Positions 1 to 8,091 of a stretch of 64,000 nucleotides of DNA are shown in pieces. Each line of letters begins with the position of its first letter. The first letter of the stretch is position 1. The notes under the pieces are model-generated. The model saw nothing but the letters and a program-made list of their open reading frames with translations. It was not told where the DNA came from and did no database searches. The translations under genes were made by a program, and so were the position numbers. Location of the stretch: positions 124,001 to 188,000 of the forward strand of contig NZ_BCMI01000001.1 in NCBI RefSeq assembly GCF_002217985.1, read 5' to 3'. This stretch comes from Secundilactobacillus pentosiphilus (GTDB lineage Bacteria; Bacillota; Bacilli; Lactobacillales; Lactobacillaceae).

Positions 1-130
1 TAATTTACGTAATAATTTTCACAAATGAGCCATTTGACCCCTACTATTTGAATGATTCAAGCAACTCACTTTGCTCAATAAGTCAGAATGTGAAATAATA
101 AAGGGGCAATATTTGAGAGGCGGTTATGAG

Positions 131-586
131 ATGAAATATCGAATCCCTAATTTAGTAAATTTCGATAGTTTTGTATTTCGAATTGGTGAACTGAGCCGAA
201 TGACAGGTGTATCATCCCGCCAGCTTCGATACTGGGAGCAGCGTGGCTATATTTCAGCCATTACTCGTGATGACCAAAACAAAGCGCGGGTTTATGATTT
301 TCACACTTTTATTCAGGTCAGTATTATAAAAAAATTGCAGGACGAAGGGTACCGGCTTCCGGCAGCCGTTGAGAAAATGCGCAGTATTGAAGAAGAAATT
401 TCGCTGTCGAGAAAGTTCTTTCAAGTGGCTTTTGACGGGGTTGAAGTTATTGATGGCAAGATGTTTTTAAACCTGGGTTACTTTGATAAAGCTAAAACTA
501 AAATTCTTTATGGTCTGTACGAAAATGGCGAAGCCAGCTATGAGGTTCGACCAGCAACTAAAAATAATAATGATGAAGTAAAATAA
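131..586 (+). CDS. MerR-family transcriptional regulator
   Basis: A DNA-binding regulator of about 151 residues. The N-terminal part (about residues 16-85) is a MerR winged helix: IGELSRMTGVSSRQLRYWEQ is the recognition helix and the RGYI turn follows it. The C-terminal half has no cysteines, so a metal or redox sensor is unlikely; the effector is unknown. An in-frame TTG lies at 71, but the ATG at 131 has a GAGAGG ribosome site ten bases upstream and starts nearer the domain, so it is preferred. The gene converges on the MMPL exporter and shares its terminator. MerR regulators often control adjacent exporters, but no operator was identified, so that link is inference. Confidence 0.85.
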   Translation: MKYRIPNLVNFDSFVFRIGELSRMTGVSSRQLRYWEQRGYISAITRDDQNKARVYDFHTFIQVSIIKKLQDEGYRLPAAVEKMRSIEEEISLSRKFFQVAFDGVEVIDGKMFLNLGYFDKAKTKILYGLYENGEASYEVRPATKNNNDEVK

Positions 587-630
587 AAGAACGATCAAAA
601 CAGATAACACTGTTTTGATCGTTCTTTTTT
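587..630. terminator. Bidirectional intrinsic terminator
   Basis: A perfect 17-bp inverted repeat, AAGAACGATCAAAACAG with its complement and a 6-nt loop, followed by T residues on the plus strand and preceded by A residues. It sits between the convergent MerR and MMPL genes and can serve both. Confidence 0.9.
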
Positions 631-639
631 TAATGACTT

Positions 640-3354
640 CTATTTTGCGTGACGCTTCAAATGCGGTCGCATTGAAGGCAAAGTCACGGTTAACTTGCCA
701 ACCGATGTGACGATGATTGGTAAGATAATATCGAAAATGACTGTTGCAAACAAGATGATCAGACCAGCCTGTGTTAGTGGGGCAAAATTGGCACTAAACA
801 GGACTAAGCAAATCACAATGGTAGTGAAGAGCTGGTAGCGAAGCGTTTGTCCAAGAGAACTGACCCCCGGCTCCAGCCAGTCCATTAAGCTCGAATCCCT
901 AAAGCGGTAGCTAATGGCGAGTTGAATCAGCAAACTGGTATTGATAACCAGTAATGGCACGAAGGCAATAAACGGTACTTGCCAGTTGAAACTCGGGTCA
1001 CCAGACATGAAGTGACTTGTGAGCTGTGCCAGCTGAACGCCGCCCATTACTGCTAGTACTAAGCTTGCCAACCAGTAAATCGGCTGTAGGACGGAACCGC
1101 TGATTAAAGCAATGATCAGGAAAGTAATGATGCCAATGGTTAACAGCACCCAACCGGCATTAGTTCTGACAGAATGTTCAACCGTGTTTTGAACAACTGG
1201 CTGACCAGTGTAGGCAACCTTAGCCTGACCTAAGGACGTTCCCTGCAGCTGGGTCTTAACTTCGGCCTGCAGCTGTTTGATCGTTGCTGCGTTATTATGA
1301 CTTGATGCTGAATGCTTCAAGTAAACCTGCAACTGGGTAGTCTTGTAATCCTGGCTGGTGTTATCGGAAAGTGACTGCTGGAACTGCATGCCAGTCAGCT
1401 GCTCAGGAGTAATGTAATAAACTTTGGCAGCGTCGGAGGCCTGCAGAGCAGATAAGTAACTGTAAATGTTATTGTATGACTTGATCAGCCCGTTCATACT
1501 GGTGGTCGTCTTCTTTAGACTGCTCTTGACGGAAGAAACTTGAGCGGCGTAGTCGGAAACGTTGCTTTGAACGCTTTGACCAGTATTACCAGCGGAAGTT
1601 GCTTCATCGTTAAGTACGCGCATGTTACTTTCGACGGTCTGGAGTTGGCTGCTGACTAAGTTCAGTAAGCGCTGGTAATTTCTAACCCGGCGAGAGGCGG
1701 ATGCACTTTGTGAAACGCTGGCACGTCCAGCAACTTGGGAAACTTGTGACCGAACGGTGCTGGTGTCATCAGAAAGACGGTTCGTTCTTGAAACTAAACT
1801 GTCAAGCTTATCGGCGGATTCACTTAACTTAACTTGACTCAAATCAGACCGGTTACCCTTTAAATCCGATTGAAGCTGAGTCAGCTGATCCGTAGCACCT
1901 TTAAGGGTCATATTCATTTGGTTCAACTGGGTGTTGACGTAATATTCATTCATCGGCTGACCGTTGGGCTGAGTCAATGACGTTACGCCAGCAACACCCG
2001 GCATTGATTTTAACTTGGTAGTTAAATTATCGATTTGAAGAAGGGCCTTTTCGTTGTCGACCCGGTCCTTATTTTTAATGTAAACCGTAACCGGCGTTGC
2101 CTTCCCTTCGCCAAAATGGGCGTTGAGTACTCGCATCCCAGCAACCGCTTCATTGGTCGGTGCCACCGTTTTGGCAGCTGAAAAGTTCAGGTTATCGCGG
2201 TACAGGATCGCAAAGGGACCAACCACGTAGAGAACAGCAATGATTGCGATAAATGGCTGCCAGAGACCGAAACGGGCCATCCAGTTCCAGAAACGGTGCG
2301 GCTGTGAAGGTAAATCAACTGCTGGCCAGAAGAAGCGATCACCAAGAAGCTGCATGAAAATGGGGGCAATCGTGTAAAGACCGATAATAGTGACCACTGT
2401 GACGATCGCTAAGCCAGACATTGCGCGGATCGTTGAAAAACCGAAGGCGTAAAAACTAGCGAAAATAATCGTTAGTGCTCCGCCGAGGATCAACAAGAAA
2501 TTGCGAATCGAGTGGACACTGTGGGTAGTGGCTTCTTCGGGTTCCTGCCCATCGGCCACGCTTTGTTTGAACGCGTTAAAGAGGTAGTAGTGCCCTAACG
2601 TCCCAAGTACGAGTGTCAGTAGAAGCGTTAATAAGGGCAGGTACTCCGAATACGGGAAGCTGGTGTGATCAGCTAAATTGTTGATGATGCCTAACGAGAC
2701 GGCGTACATCATTAACATCGATAAGGTCGAAATCAATGGTGCAATCAAGGATTTAAAGATGACACCGATGATCAGTAGGCTTAAGATGAAGCCGAGAATT
2801 GCGGTAAAAGTAGTGACACGGCTGATGTTTTCGTTTGCTGCATCGTTAACTAGTTCGGGACTGGTCAGATAAGTGGACAGACCCGAAGTTCGAATCTGCG
2901 TTCGTAACTGTTTAGCGAGCGTCCGGAAATCACCCTGATTTTGGGCAATGGCTAGTTGAACGGTTTCAGTAGAACCATCCTTCGAATAAAACTGGCTCTT
3001 AGCAGCGGGATTAGTGGTCATGGTCTGAATGGACTGAATCCCGTAAGTCCTTTGTTTCTCAGATAATCGTTGAACAGTTTTATTGATGTTAGCCTGTTGC
3101 GCTGCGGACAACTTACCGTTAGGATTATTGAAAACTGCTGTAACTTTATAGGTGCCGGAAATGTTGCGTCCCCAGGTGTTTTGCATACTTCTTGCCACCA
3201 TGGGCTGGCTGTTATTAGCCAATTGCGGCTGACCCTTTGTTTGAATCATATCAGAGGTGTTGGGCATCATGACGATTGCAACAAAGATTGCAATGAGCCA
3301 AAACAGCAATGAAAAGATTCGATGATTGTGTAACTGACGTATCCGCTCTTTCAT
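640..3354 (-). CDS. MMPL/RND-family membrane transporter
   Basis: A 904-residue membrane protein of the MMPL (RND superfamily) type, expected to export lipids, drugs or toxic compounds using the proton gradient. The topology is typical: one N-terminal transmembrane helix (about 15-33), a large external domain, a bundle of about five helices (180-350), a second external domain (about 400-730) rich in Ser, Gln and Thr and probably coiled coil, and a final helix bundle (735-900). The second external loop is longer than in small MMPL proteins and resembles the YhgE/Pip-like linker of Gram-positive family members. GGGAG lies upstream of the ATG. It is convergent with a MerR gene. The substrate cannot be deduced. 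Confidence 0.85.
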   Translation of the reverse strand: MKERIRQLHNHRIFSLLFWLIAIFVAIVMMPNTSDMIQTKGQPQLANNSQPMVARSMQNTWGRNISGTYKVTAVFNNPNGKLSAAQQANINKTVQRLSEKQRTYGIQSIQTMTTNPAAKSQFYSKDGSTETVQLAIAQNQGDFRTLAKQLRTQIRTSGLSTYLTSPELVNDAANENISRVTTFTAILGFILSLLIIGVIFKSLIAPLISTLSMLMMYAVSLGIINNLADHTSFPYSEYLPLLTLLLTLVLGTLGHYYLFNAFKQSVADGQEPEEATTHSVHSIRNFLLILGGALTIIFASFYAFGFSTIRAMSGLAIVTVVTIIGLYTIAPIFMQLLGDRFFWPAVDLPSQPHRFWNWMARFGLWQPFIAIIAVLYVVGPFAILYRDNLNFSAAKTVAPTNEAVAGMRVLNAHFGEGKATPVTVYIKNKDRVDNEKALLQIDNLTTKLKSMPGVAGVTSLTQPNGQPMNEYYVNTQLNQMNMTLKGATDQLTQLQSDLKGNRSDLSQVKLSESADKLDSLVSRTNRLSDDTSTVRSQVSQVAGRASVSQSASASRRVRNYQRLLNLVSSQLQTVESNMRVLNDEATSAGNTGQSVQSNVSDYAAQVSSVKSSLKKTTTSMNGLIKSYNNIYSYLSALQASDAAKVYYITPEQLTGMQFQQSLSDNTSQDYKTTQLQVYLKHSASSHNNAATIKQLQAEVKTQLQGTSLGQAKVAYTGQPVVQNTVEHSVRTNAGWVLLTIGIITFLIIALISGSVLQPIYWLASLVLAVMGGVQLAQLTSHFMSGDPSFNWQVPFIAFVPLLVINTSLLIQLAISYRFRDSSLMDWLEPGVSSLGQTLRYQLFTTIVICLVLFSANFAPLTQAGLIILFATVIFDIILPIIVTSVGKLTVTLPSMRPHLKRHAK

Positions 3355-3608
3355 TGAATAATATCTCCCTTAAAATGTCGCCATTGAAGACGCATATATG
3401 TAACTACTATATTAACATAGCCGATAAAGCTTTGTATTTCAATTCCCAAAACTGAAATAATTAACATTCGGACTGGTTGATGGCTCAAAAGCTCAATTAT
3501 TCCACTTTAGCTTTCTGTCGTCAAAGATATTTTGAAGTCAAATTGCTTCTATTTAAGTCAAAGTTTGCTTATAATTAGACTTTTCGAAATGAAGGGTGGA
3601 AGAAGAGA

Positions 3609-3854
3609 ATGCCGAAGCACGATCAAAGTCGTTTTGCCGGATTAAATACCAATCGTCGATTTGAGATTGCGAAACAGTTAGCTGCCGATTATCATTTAGA
3701 TGTCAGCCAAGTTTTGTTTACCTATTTAAAGGTTGCAGAACCCATACTTGCAAAAAATCAGGCGGCCAAGCAAATTTCTGAAACAGCGCAGAGAAAAATT
3801 GACGAACGGTTCGAACAGGCTTTAACCAAACTGAGTCAAATAAAAAAGGGGTAG
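3609..3854 (+). CDS. Small hypothetical protein
   Basis: An 81-residue, charged, soluble, mostly helical protein that I do not recognise. It has no signal peptide, membrane segment or cysteine. The ATG has a GGAAGAAGAG purine run upstream, and a TATAAT-like -10 lies at 3570-3575. It ends four bases before the choloylglycine hydrolase gene, so the two are almost certainly co-transcribed. Nothing in the sequence says whether it works with that enzyme. Confidence 0.6.
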   Translation: MPKHDQSRFAGLNTNRRFEIAKQLAADYHLDVSQVLFTYLKVAEPILAKNQAAKQISETAQRKIDERFEQALTKLSQIKKG

Positions 3855-3858
3855 CAAT

Positions 3859-4836
3859 ATGTGTACTAGCATCTATCAAATTGCAATCGATGGCACTCAC
3901 GTCCTGGGTCGGACAATGGATTGGCACGTGTTAGGTGCTAGGCCCGTTTTTGTTCCCCGTCAATTTCAATGGCGGTCGGTGTACGATAATCAAGCTTATC
4001 AAAATCGTTACGCCATTATTGGCAGCGGCGGTGCTCACGATGATGAAATTGACATTTCTGACGGCATTAACGAATTTGGCTTGAGTGTTCAAAAACTCAC
4101 TTTTGCTAACGGGGCGCTTTTTGAAGATCAGCCGGATCTGAACAAACATTCCATTGCACCCTTTGAATTGCCGCTGTATCTGTTAGGCCATTTTAAGTCG
4201 ATTGCTGAAATTGAGGCGCACATGGATGAAATTCAGCTGATGAGCGGCGAACGGGCATTTAAGCCGTATGGACATCCGGAACTGCACTACGTTGCGGCGG
4301 ATGCAACGGGACGGATCGTTGCAATCGAAACCTCAGCAAAGCCGTTAAAAATATACGAAAATCCGTTGGGAATCCTGACGAATGCCTACGATTTTAAGCG
4401 GCAACTCAACCAGTTGAAAGATTATATGACCTTTACGCCAGCCTTTGAGAATGGCACGGTGGCATTGAACACACCGCGGGTGACTACTGGCAGTTTCTCG
4501 GGTAAGAAAATTCCCGCTGGGTCGTATACCCCAGGTTCGCGTTTTATTCGAGCAGCTTATTATAAGGAAAGAACTGATCAGCCAGCTGATGAAGCGTCCG
4601 GCATTGTCAGTATGTGGCACCTTTTAAATGGTGTCAGTGTGCCCAAGAGTACGGCTTATCAGCAGAATTATTCAGTTTACCGAGCAGCAACGGTAACCGA
4701 ATCGCTTTCGTATTATTATGAACCCTATAATCGGTTAGGAATGGTTAAATTACAGCTGACGCCGAAATTGCTGCAGCGCAAAACGCCCAAGCTTTATCAG
4801 GTCCCTGACAAGTTGCAGGTATCTAAGCTAAATTAA
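3859..4836 (+). CDS. Choloylglycine hydrolase family protein (bile salt hydrolase / penicillin V acylase)
   Basis: An Ntn-hydrolase of 325 residues that hydrolyses linear amide bonds, such as conjugated bile salts, penicillin V or acyl-homoserine lactones. The nucleophile is Cys2, exposed when Met1 is removed, which fixes the start. The other family residues fall at the standard numbers: Arg18, Asp21, Asn175 (in GILTNAYDF) and Arg228 (in PGSRFIRAAYY). Position 82, which is Asn in many true bile salt hydrolases and Tyr in penicillin V acylases, is Phe here, so the substrate is open. No signal peptide, so cytoplasmic. A small gene ends four bases upstream. GGGG lies seven bases before the ATG. 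Confidence 0.9.
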   Translation: MCTSIYQIAIDGTHVLGRTMDWHVLGARPVFVPRQFQWRSVYDNQAYQNRYAIIGSGGAHDDEIDISDGINEFGLSVQKLTFANGALFEDQPDLNKHSIAPFELPLYLLGHFKSIAEIEAHMDEIQLMSGERAFKPYGHPELHYVAADATGRIVAIETSAKPLKIYENPLGILTNAYDFKRQLNQLKDYMTFTPAFENGTVALNTPRVTTGSFSGKKIPAGSYTPGSRFIRAAYYKERTDQPADEASGIVSMWHLLNGVSVPKSTAYQQNYSVYRAATVTESLSYYYEPYNRLGMVKLQLTPKLLQRKTPKLYQVPDKLQVSKLN

Positions 4837-4921
4837 TGAATTATTAATTCTTGTTGAACGGCGTCGCATGTTAAACTAAGTTTAAAAGTATGTCAGTTTT
4901 TGAAGAATGGAGACGCAGTTT

Positions 4922-5551
4922 TTGGCAAAGAAAAGACGCCGTAGTCGAAAAAAGAATAATTCCCAGGGGACCGCGACCATCATCTTTCTGTTAGCGCTAT
5001 TTGTCATTGGCGGCGGGATGGGTGTACGCTATGTGATGGATAATTATATAGCTGATCAACGAACCCAAACCAGTAAGCCGGCTAAATCTGAAACACCTGA
5101 ACAGCGCCAGCAGCACCGCTTTATTAATTCGGTGGCAAAACCCGCAGTTAACGTCTATAAGGACAATCATCAAGTTTTGCCCAGTATCGTGATTGCTCAA
5201 GCCATTGTTGAGTCCAATTGGGGACACTCGCAACTGTATCAAGAGGCAAATAACCCCTTTGGTATTAAGGGCAGCTATAATGGGCACACAAAGTCGTTTC
5301 CCACCAGCGAATACGTGAACGGGAAAGAGGAACGGATCAACGCGAACTTTCGGGTCTACCCTAACTTAGCGGCTGCCATATTGGATCACGATGCCGTGGT
5401 TGCCCAGCGGTTTTTACCACCTCACGTGACGAACTACCGCACGGCGGCCAAACTGCTGCAGCAAAATGGCTATGCAACGGATCCGTCCTACGCCAAAAAA
5501 CTAGTTAGCGTCATTAACACTTACAGCTTAAATCGGTTCGATGGTTACTAA
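4922..5551 (+). CDS. Membrane-anchored GH73 glucosaminidase (peptidoglycan hydrolase)
   Basis: A cell-wall hydrolase of 209 residues that cleaves peptidoglycan glycan strands. It begins with a very basic tail (MAKKRRRSRKK), then one membrane helix (about 18-38) that anchors it outside the cell, a polar linker, and a GH73 domain from about residue 65. Glu97 in AIVESNWG is the likely catalytic acid; NPFGIKG and the YATDPSYAKK ending are typical of the family. An ATG at 4907 is in frame, but GGAG at 4909-4912 fits the TTG at 4922 much better. There is no SH3 or LysM binding domain. It has its own transcription context between two unrelated genes. Confidence 0.85.
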   Translation: MAKKRRRSRKKNNSQGTATIIFLLALFVIGGGMGVRYVMDNYIADQRTQTSKPAKSETPEQRQQHRFINSVAKPAVNVYKDNHQVLPSIVIAQAIVESNWGHSQLYQEANNPFGIKGSYNGHTKSFPTSEYVNGKEERINANFRVYPNLAAAILDHDAVVAQRFLPPHVTNYRTAAKLLQQNGYATDPSYAKKLVSVINTYSLNRFDGY

Positions 5552-5638
5552 AAAAACGTTGAGACTTCCTACTTGCGACCACTAGTAGGTTTCTGTATGA
5601 TGCGAATATCAACACAATGATAGGAGATAGGTACGAGA

Positions 5639-6406
5639 TTGTTTGATCTAATAGGAAAACTTTATGGTCCCTTTTTTAGTGTTCATAATTGGGAAACTGT
5701 CATCAGCTCTGGGAGTGACTGGCTGGTTATTTTCTCCCTAGTGCTGATTGAATGTTTGCTTTCGGTAGATAACGCGGTAGTACTAGCCGCACAGACACAG
5801 GCTTTGCCAACCCAGAAACTACGCGAAAAGTCCCTTTTCTACGGGATTTGGGGCGCCTATATTTTTCGTTTCTTAATTATTGGCATTGGTGTTTATCTAA
5901 TCAACCTTTGGGAAATTAAGGTTTTGGGAGCTGGCTACCTGCTCTTCTTGACCGTTCAATACTTCTCAAAATCACGGGTGAAGCATACCCGTCGGCTAGT
6001 TTCTAATAAGAAGCGGCATATTTCAATGTTCTGGTCCGTTGTGATGCAAATTGAGTTAATGGATATCGTCTTCTCGATTGATTCAGTGTTAGCTTCACTG
6101 GCGATTTCATCTAATCCAGTCATTGTGCTGATTGGTGGGATGATCGGTATTTTAGCGATGCGTGGTGTGGCTGAAATGATCATGAGACTGATGCGGATCA
6201 TTCCCGAACTTGAACCCATGGCATATGGTTTGATCGCCTTGATTGCGATTAAGCTATTTATTAGTATTCCAATGATTGATATTGAGGTACCAGCTGCTGC
6301 TTTTGGTCTGATCGTTGTCGCGGCAGTTGTGATCACACTTATCATCCACTTCATTCGCAGAAAGGGGAAGCAGACAACAAATGGCAGTCACGATAACCAA
6401 GGCTAA
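5639..6406 (+). CDS. TerC-family integral membrane protein
   Basis: A 255-residue protein with about seven membrane helices. The two signature acidic motifs are present: ECLLSVDNAVVLAA near residues 39-51 and MDIVFSIDSVLAS in the middle. TerC relatives such as YkoY and MeeF have been linked to manganese export and metallation of secreted enzymes, or to tellurite resistance; which applies here cannot be told. Start TTG at 5639 with AGGAG at 5622-5626. The 88-nt leader is too short and lacks the consensus of the yybP-ykoY manganese riboswitch often seen before such genes. Its 3' end overlaps the thioredoxin gene by 26 bases, implying coupled expression. Confidence 0.85.
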   Translation: MFDLIGKLYGPFFSVHNWETVISSGSDWLVIFSLVLIECLLSVDNAVVLAAQTQALPTQKLREKSLFYGIWGAYIFRFLIIGIGVYLINLWEIKVLGAGYLLFLTVQYFSKSRVKHTRRLVSNKKRHISMFWSVVMQIELMDIVFSIDSVLASLAISSNPVIVLIGGMIGILAMRGVAEMIMRLMRIIPELEPMAYGLIALIAIKLFISIPMIDIEVPAAAFGLIVVAAVVITLIIHFIRRKGKQTTNGSHDNQG

Positions 6407-6701
6407 TTTAGCCTCAGAAACAGCTACCGGATTGGTGCTGATTGATTTTTGGGCAGACTGGTGCGCGCCGTGTAAAATGATGGATCCGATCCTGGAACAG
6501 TTGGAAGCAACGTATGGCGATCGTATCAAGTTTGGTAAGCTGAACGTGGAACACAACCAGGACCTGGCCATGAACTACAAGGTAATGAGTATTCCTAGTC
6601 TGGTCCTGTTTCGCGACGGTAAAGCGGTTGAAAAGGTAACTGGGTTGTATCCAAAAGAAAAATTAGCAAAGTATTTAGACCGGAAATTGGCAACCGATTA
6701 A
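6381..6701 (+). CDS. trxA: Thioredoxin
   Basis: A 106-residue thioredoxin, a cytoplasmic disulfide reductase. The active site WCAPC is at residues 27-31, one residue different from the classical WCGPC (Ala for Gly). The cis-proline loop is SIPSLVLF near residue 73. The length is normal for a single-domain thioredoxin. The ATG lies inside the end of the terC gene and has AGGGG upstream; the 26-base overlap suggests co-translation. The neighbouring 3-hydroxyacid dehydrogenase gene starts 12 bases after the stop, so all three may form one operon. TerC proteins have been tied to metal supply for secreted proteins, but a joint role with this thioredoxin is inference. Confidence 0.93.
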   Translation: MAVTITKANLASETATGLVLIDFWADWCAPCKMMDPILEQLEATYGDRIKFGKLNVEHNQDLAMNYKVMSIPSLVLFRDGKAVEKVTGLYPKEKLAKYLDRKLATD

Positions 6702-6713
6702 GGGGGCTGTATC

Positions 6714-7580
6714 ATGAAATTAGGATTTATCGGTACGGGTGTTATGGGCGGTGCCATTGCTTTGCACCTGTTAGAAGCTGGTCATGATTTAGTAGTCTAT
6801 AACCGGACCAAATCAAAAACGGATACGTTAGTAGCTAACGGTGCTACTTGGGTGGAGACACCTGCTGAAGTAGCTGAGCAAGCAGACGTCATTTTTTCAA
6901 TGGTCGGGTATCCGGCCGACGTCGATGCTATTTATTTTGGTGATCAGGGTATTTTTAGTACACTGGCTGCTGGTAAAACGGTGGTTGATATGACCACTAG
7001 TACACCAACATTGGCTGAGAAGATCGCTGCTAAAGCAGACGAGCTCAATGCGCACGCGCTAGACGCCCCCGTTTCCGGTGGGGACGTCGGTGCCAAAAAG
7101 GCCACGCTGACGGTGATGGTTGGCGGTGATCAGACCACTTACGATGCCGTGAAACCATTATTTGAGTTAGTGGGTCAAAAGGTGCATCGTTTTGGACCAG
7201 CCGGTAAGGGTCAGCATACTAAAATGGCCAATCAAATCATGATTGCCGGTACCATGACTGGCACCGTTGAAATGATGGTTTACGCGCAGCACGCGGGGTT
7301 AAACATGACTGACGTGCTTGATACGCTTAGCAGCGGCGGTGCTGACAACTGGAGCATGGATAATTACGCCCCCAGAATTCTAAAGGGTGACTACACGCCG
7401 GGATTCTTTGCCAAACACTTCCTGAAAGACCTACGAATTGCATTAGATGAAGCCGATAAAATGAAGCTCGACCTGCCAGCTACCAAACTGGCAAAGCAAC
7501 TCTATGAAACCATGGTGGATAAAAAGGGCCTTGGCGACGATGGTACTCAGGGCTTAATTAAACTGTATGAGAACCTTTAA
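6714..7580 (+). CDS. NAD(P)-dependent beta-hydroxyacid dehydrogenase
   Basis: A 288-residue member of the 3-hydroxyisobutyrate / 6-phosphogluconate-like dehydrogenase family. The Rossmann motif GFIGTGVMG is at 4-12, the substrate loop DAPVSGGDVGAKK at 118-129, and the catalytic lysine is Lys170 in GKGQHTKMAN. The Arg31 region (YNRTKSK), where the acidic residue of NAD-specific enzymes would be, favours NADPH. The substrate is probably a small beta-hydroxyacid such as 3-hydroxyisobutyrate, tartronate semialdehyde or succinic semialdehyde; it cannot be resolved. GGGGG lies before the ATG, and the gene is 12 bases behind trxA. A strong terminator follows. Confidence 0.85.
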   Translation: MKLGFIGTGVMGGAIALHLLEAGHDLVVYNRTKSKTDTLVANGATWVETPAEVAEQADVIFSMVGYPADVDAIYFGDQGIFSTLAAGKTVVDMTTSTPTLAEKIAAKADELNAHALDAPVSGGDVGAKKATLTVMVGGDQTTYDAVKPLFELVGQKVHRFGPAGKGQHTKMANQIMIAGTMTGTVEMMVYAQHAGLNMTDVLDTLSSGGADNWSMDNYAPRILKGDYTPGFFAKHFLKDLRIALDEADKMKLDLPATKLAKQLYETMVDKKGLGDDGTQGLIKLYENL

Positions 7581-7587
7581 AGGTGAT

Positions 7588-7627
7588 GTTTCAGTAACTC
7601 CTAAAATGGGGTTACTGAAACTTTTTT
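7588..7627 (+). terminator. Intrinsic terminator
   Basis: The stem GTTTCAGTAAC with its exact complement (plus CC/GG extension) and a run of six T residues closes the terC-trxA-dehydrogenase operon. Confidence 0.9.
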
Positions 7628-7717
7628 ATTCTCATTTAAGTTACTTAGGGATGACCGTTTCGAAGCCGTGGCGAACACCGACTTTCAGGTGAAAACAAAC
7701 CTGTGGAAGAAAGCGGC

Positions 7718-7746
7718 TTGACATGCTGTAAAATGAGAGTTACATT
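7718..7746 (+). promoter_or_regulatory. Promoter of the T-box operon
   Basis: A consensus -35 TTGACA, a 17-base spacer and a -10 TACATT. It lies just upstream of the T-box leader. Confidence 0.75.
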
Positions 7747-7751
7747 AAAAA

Positions 7752-8027
7752 CAATCTCATATTAAGTGATGACGAGAAGAGTACGTTGGGTCGATTTGTT
7801 AAGAGAGCTGCGGCAGGTGCGAGGCAGTCAAATTGAACAACCGAAGATGATCCCCGAGCTTGAGTGGGGGTAGATGTCTGCTACCCACTCCGTTAGCAAT
7901 CGATATCTTGCAGAGTATAGCAGAAAAACTGCCGTACTTATTAAGGCTTGAATTGTGAGATTCAAGTAAATTTCAGGTGGTAACGCGAAACCTTCGCCCC
8001 GATCAATTTGGGGCGAAGGTTTTTTAT
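7752..8027 (+). ncRNA. T-box riboswitch leader upstream of the Cys/Met PLP enzymes
   Basis: A T-box leader that reads uncharged tRNA and allows readthrough. Visible parts are GAGAAGAGTA at the base of stem I, the AGAGAG bulge at 7802-7807, GAAGATGATC after the specifier region, the T-box core CAGGTGGTAACGCG at 7974-7987, and a terminator with stem AACCTTCGCCCC and its complement (7989-8021) plus T residues. The core is slightly off the usual GGTGGTACCGCG. If the stems ATTTG/CAAAT and TTGG/CCGA pair, the specifier loop is TGAACAA and the codon would be AAC (Asn), which does not match the downstream genes. The TGGT sequence expects discriminator A73, as in tRNA-Met. The amino acid is therefore unresolved. 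Confidence 0.9.
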
Positions 8028-8091
8028 TGTCCTGATATGAGACCAAACATTGATGATGACGCATTTGGATTAAGTCAAGGAGGACAAGTGT

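Noticed and set aside
5552-5638. A possible yybP-ykoY manganese riboswitch before the TerC gene.
   Set aside because: The gap is only 87 bases and lacks the riboswitch core; only a weak hairpin is visible.
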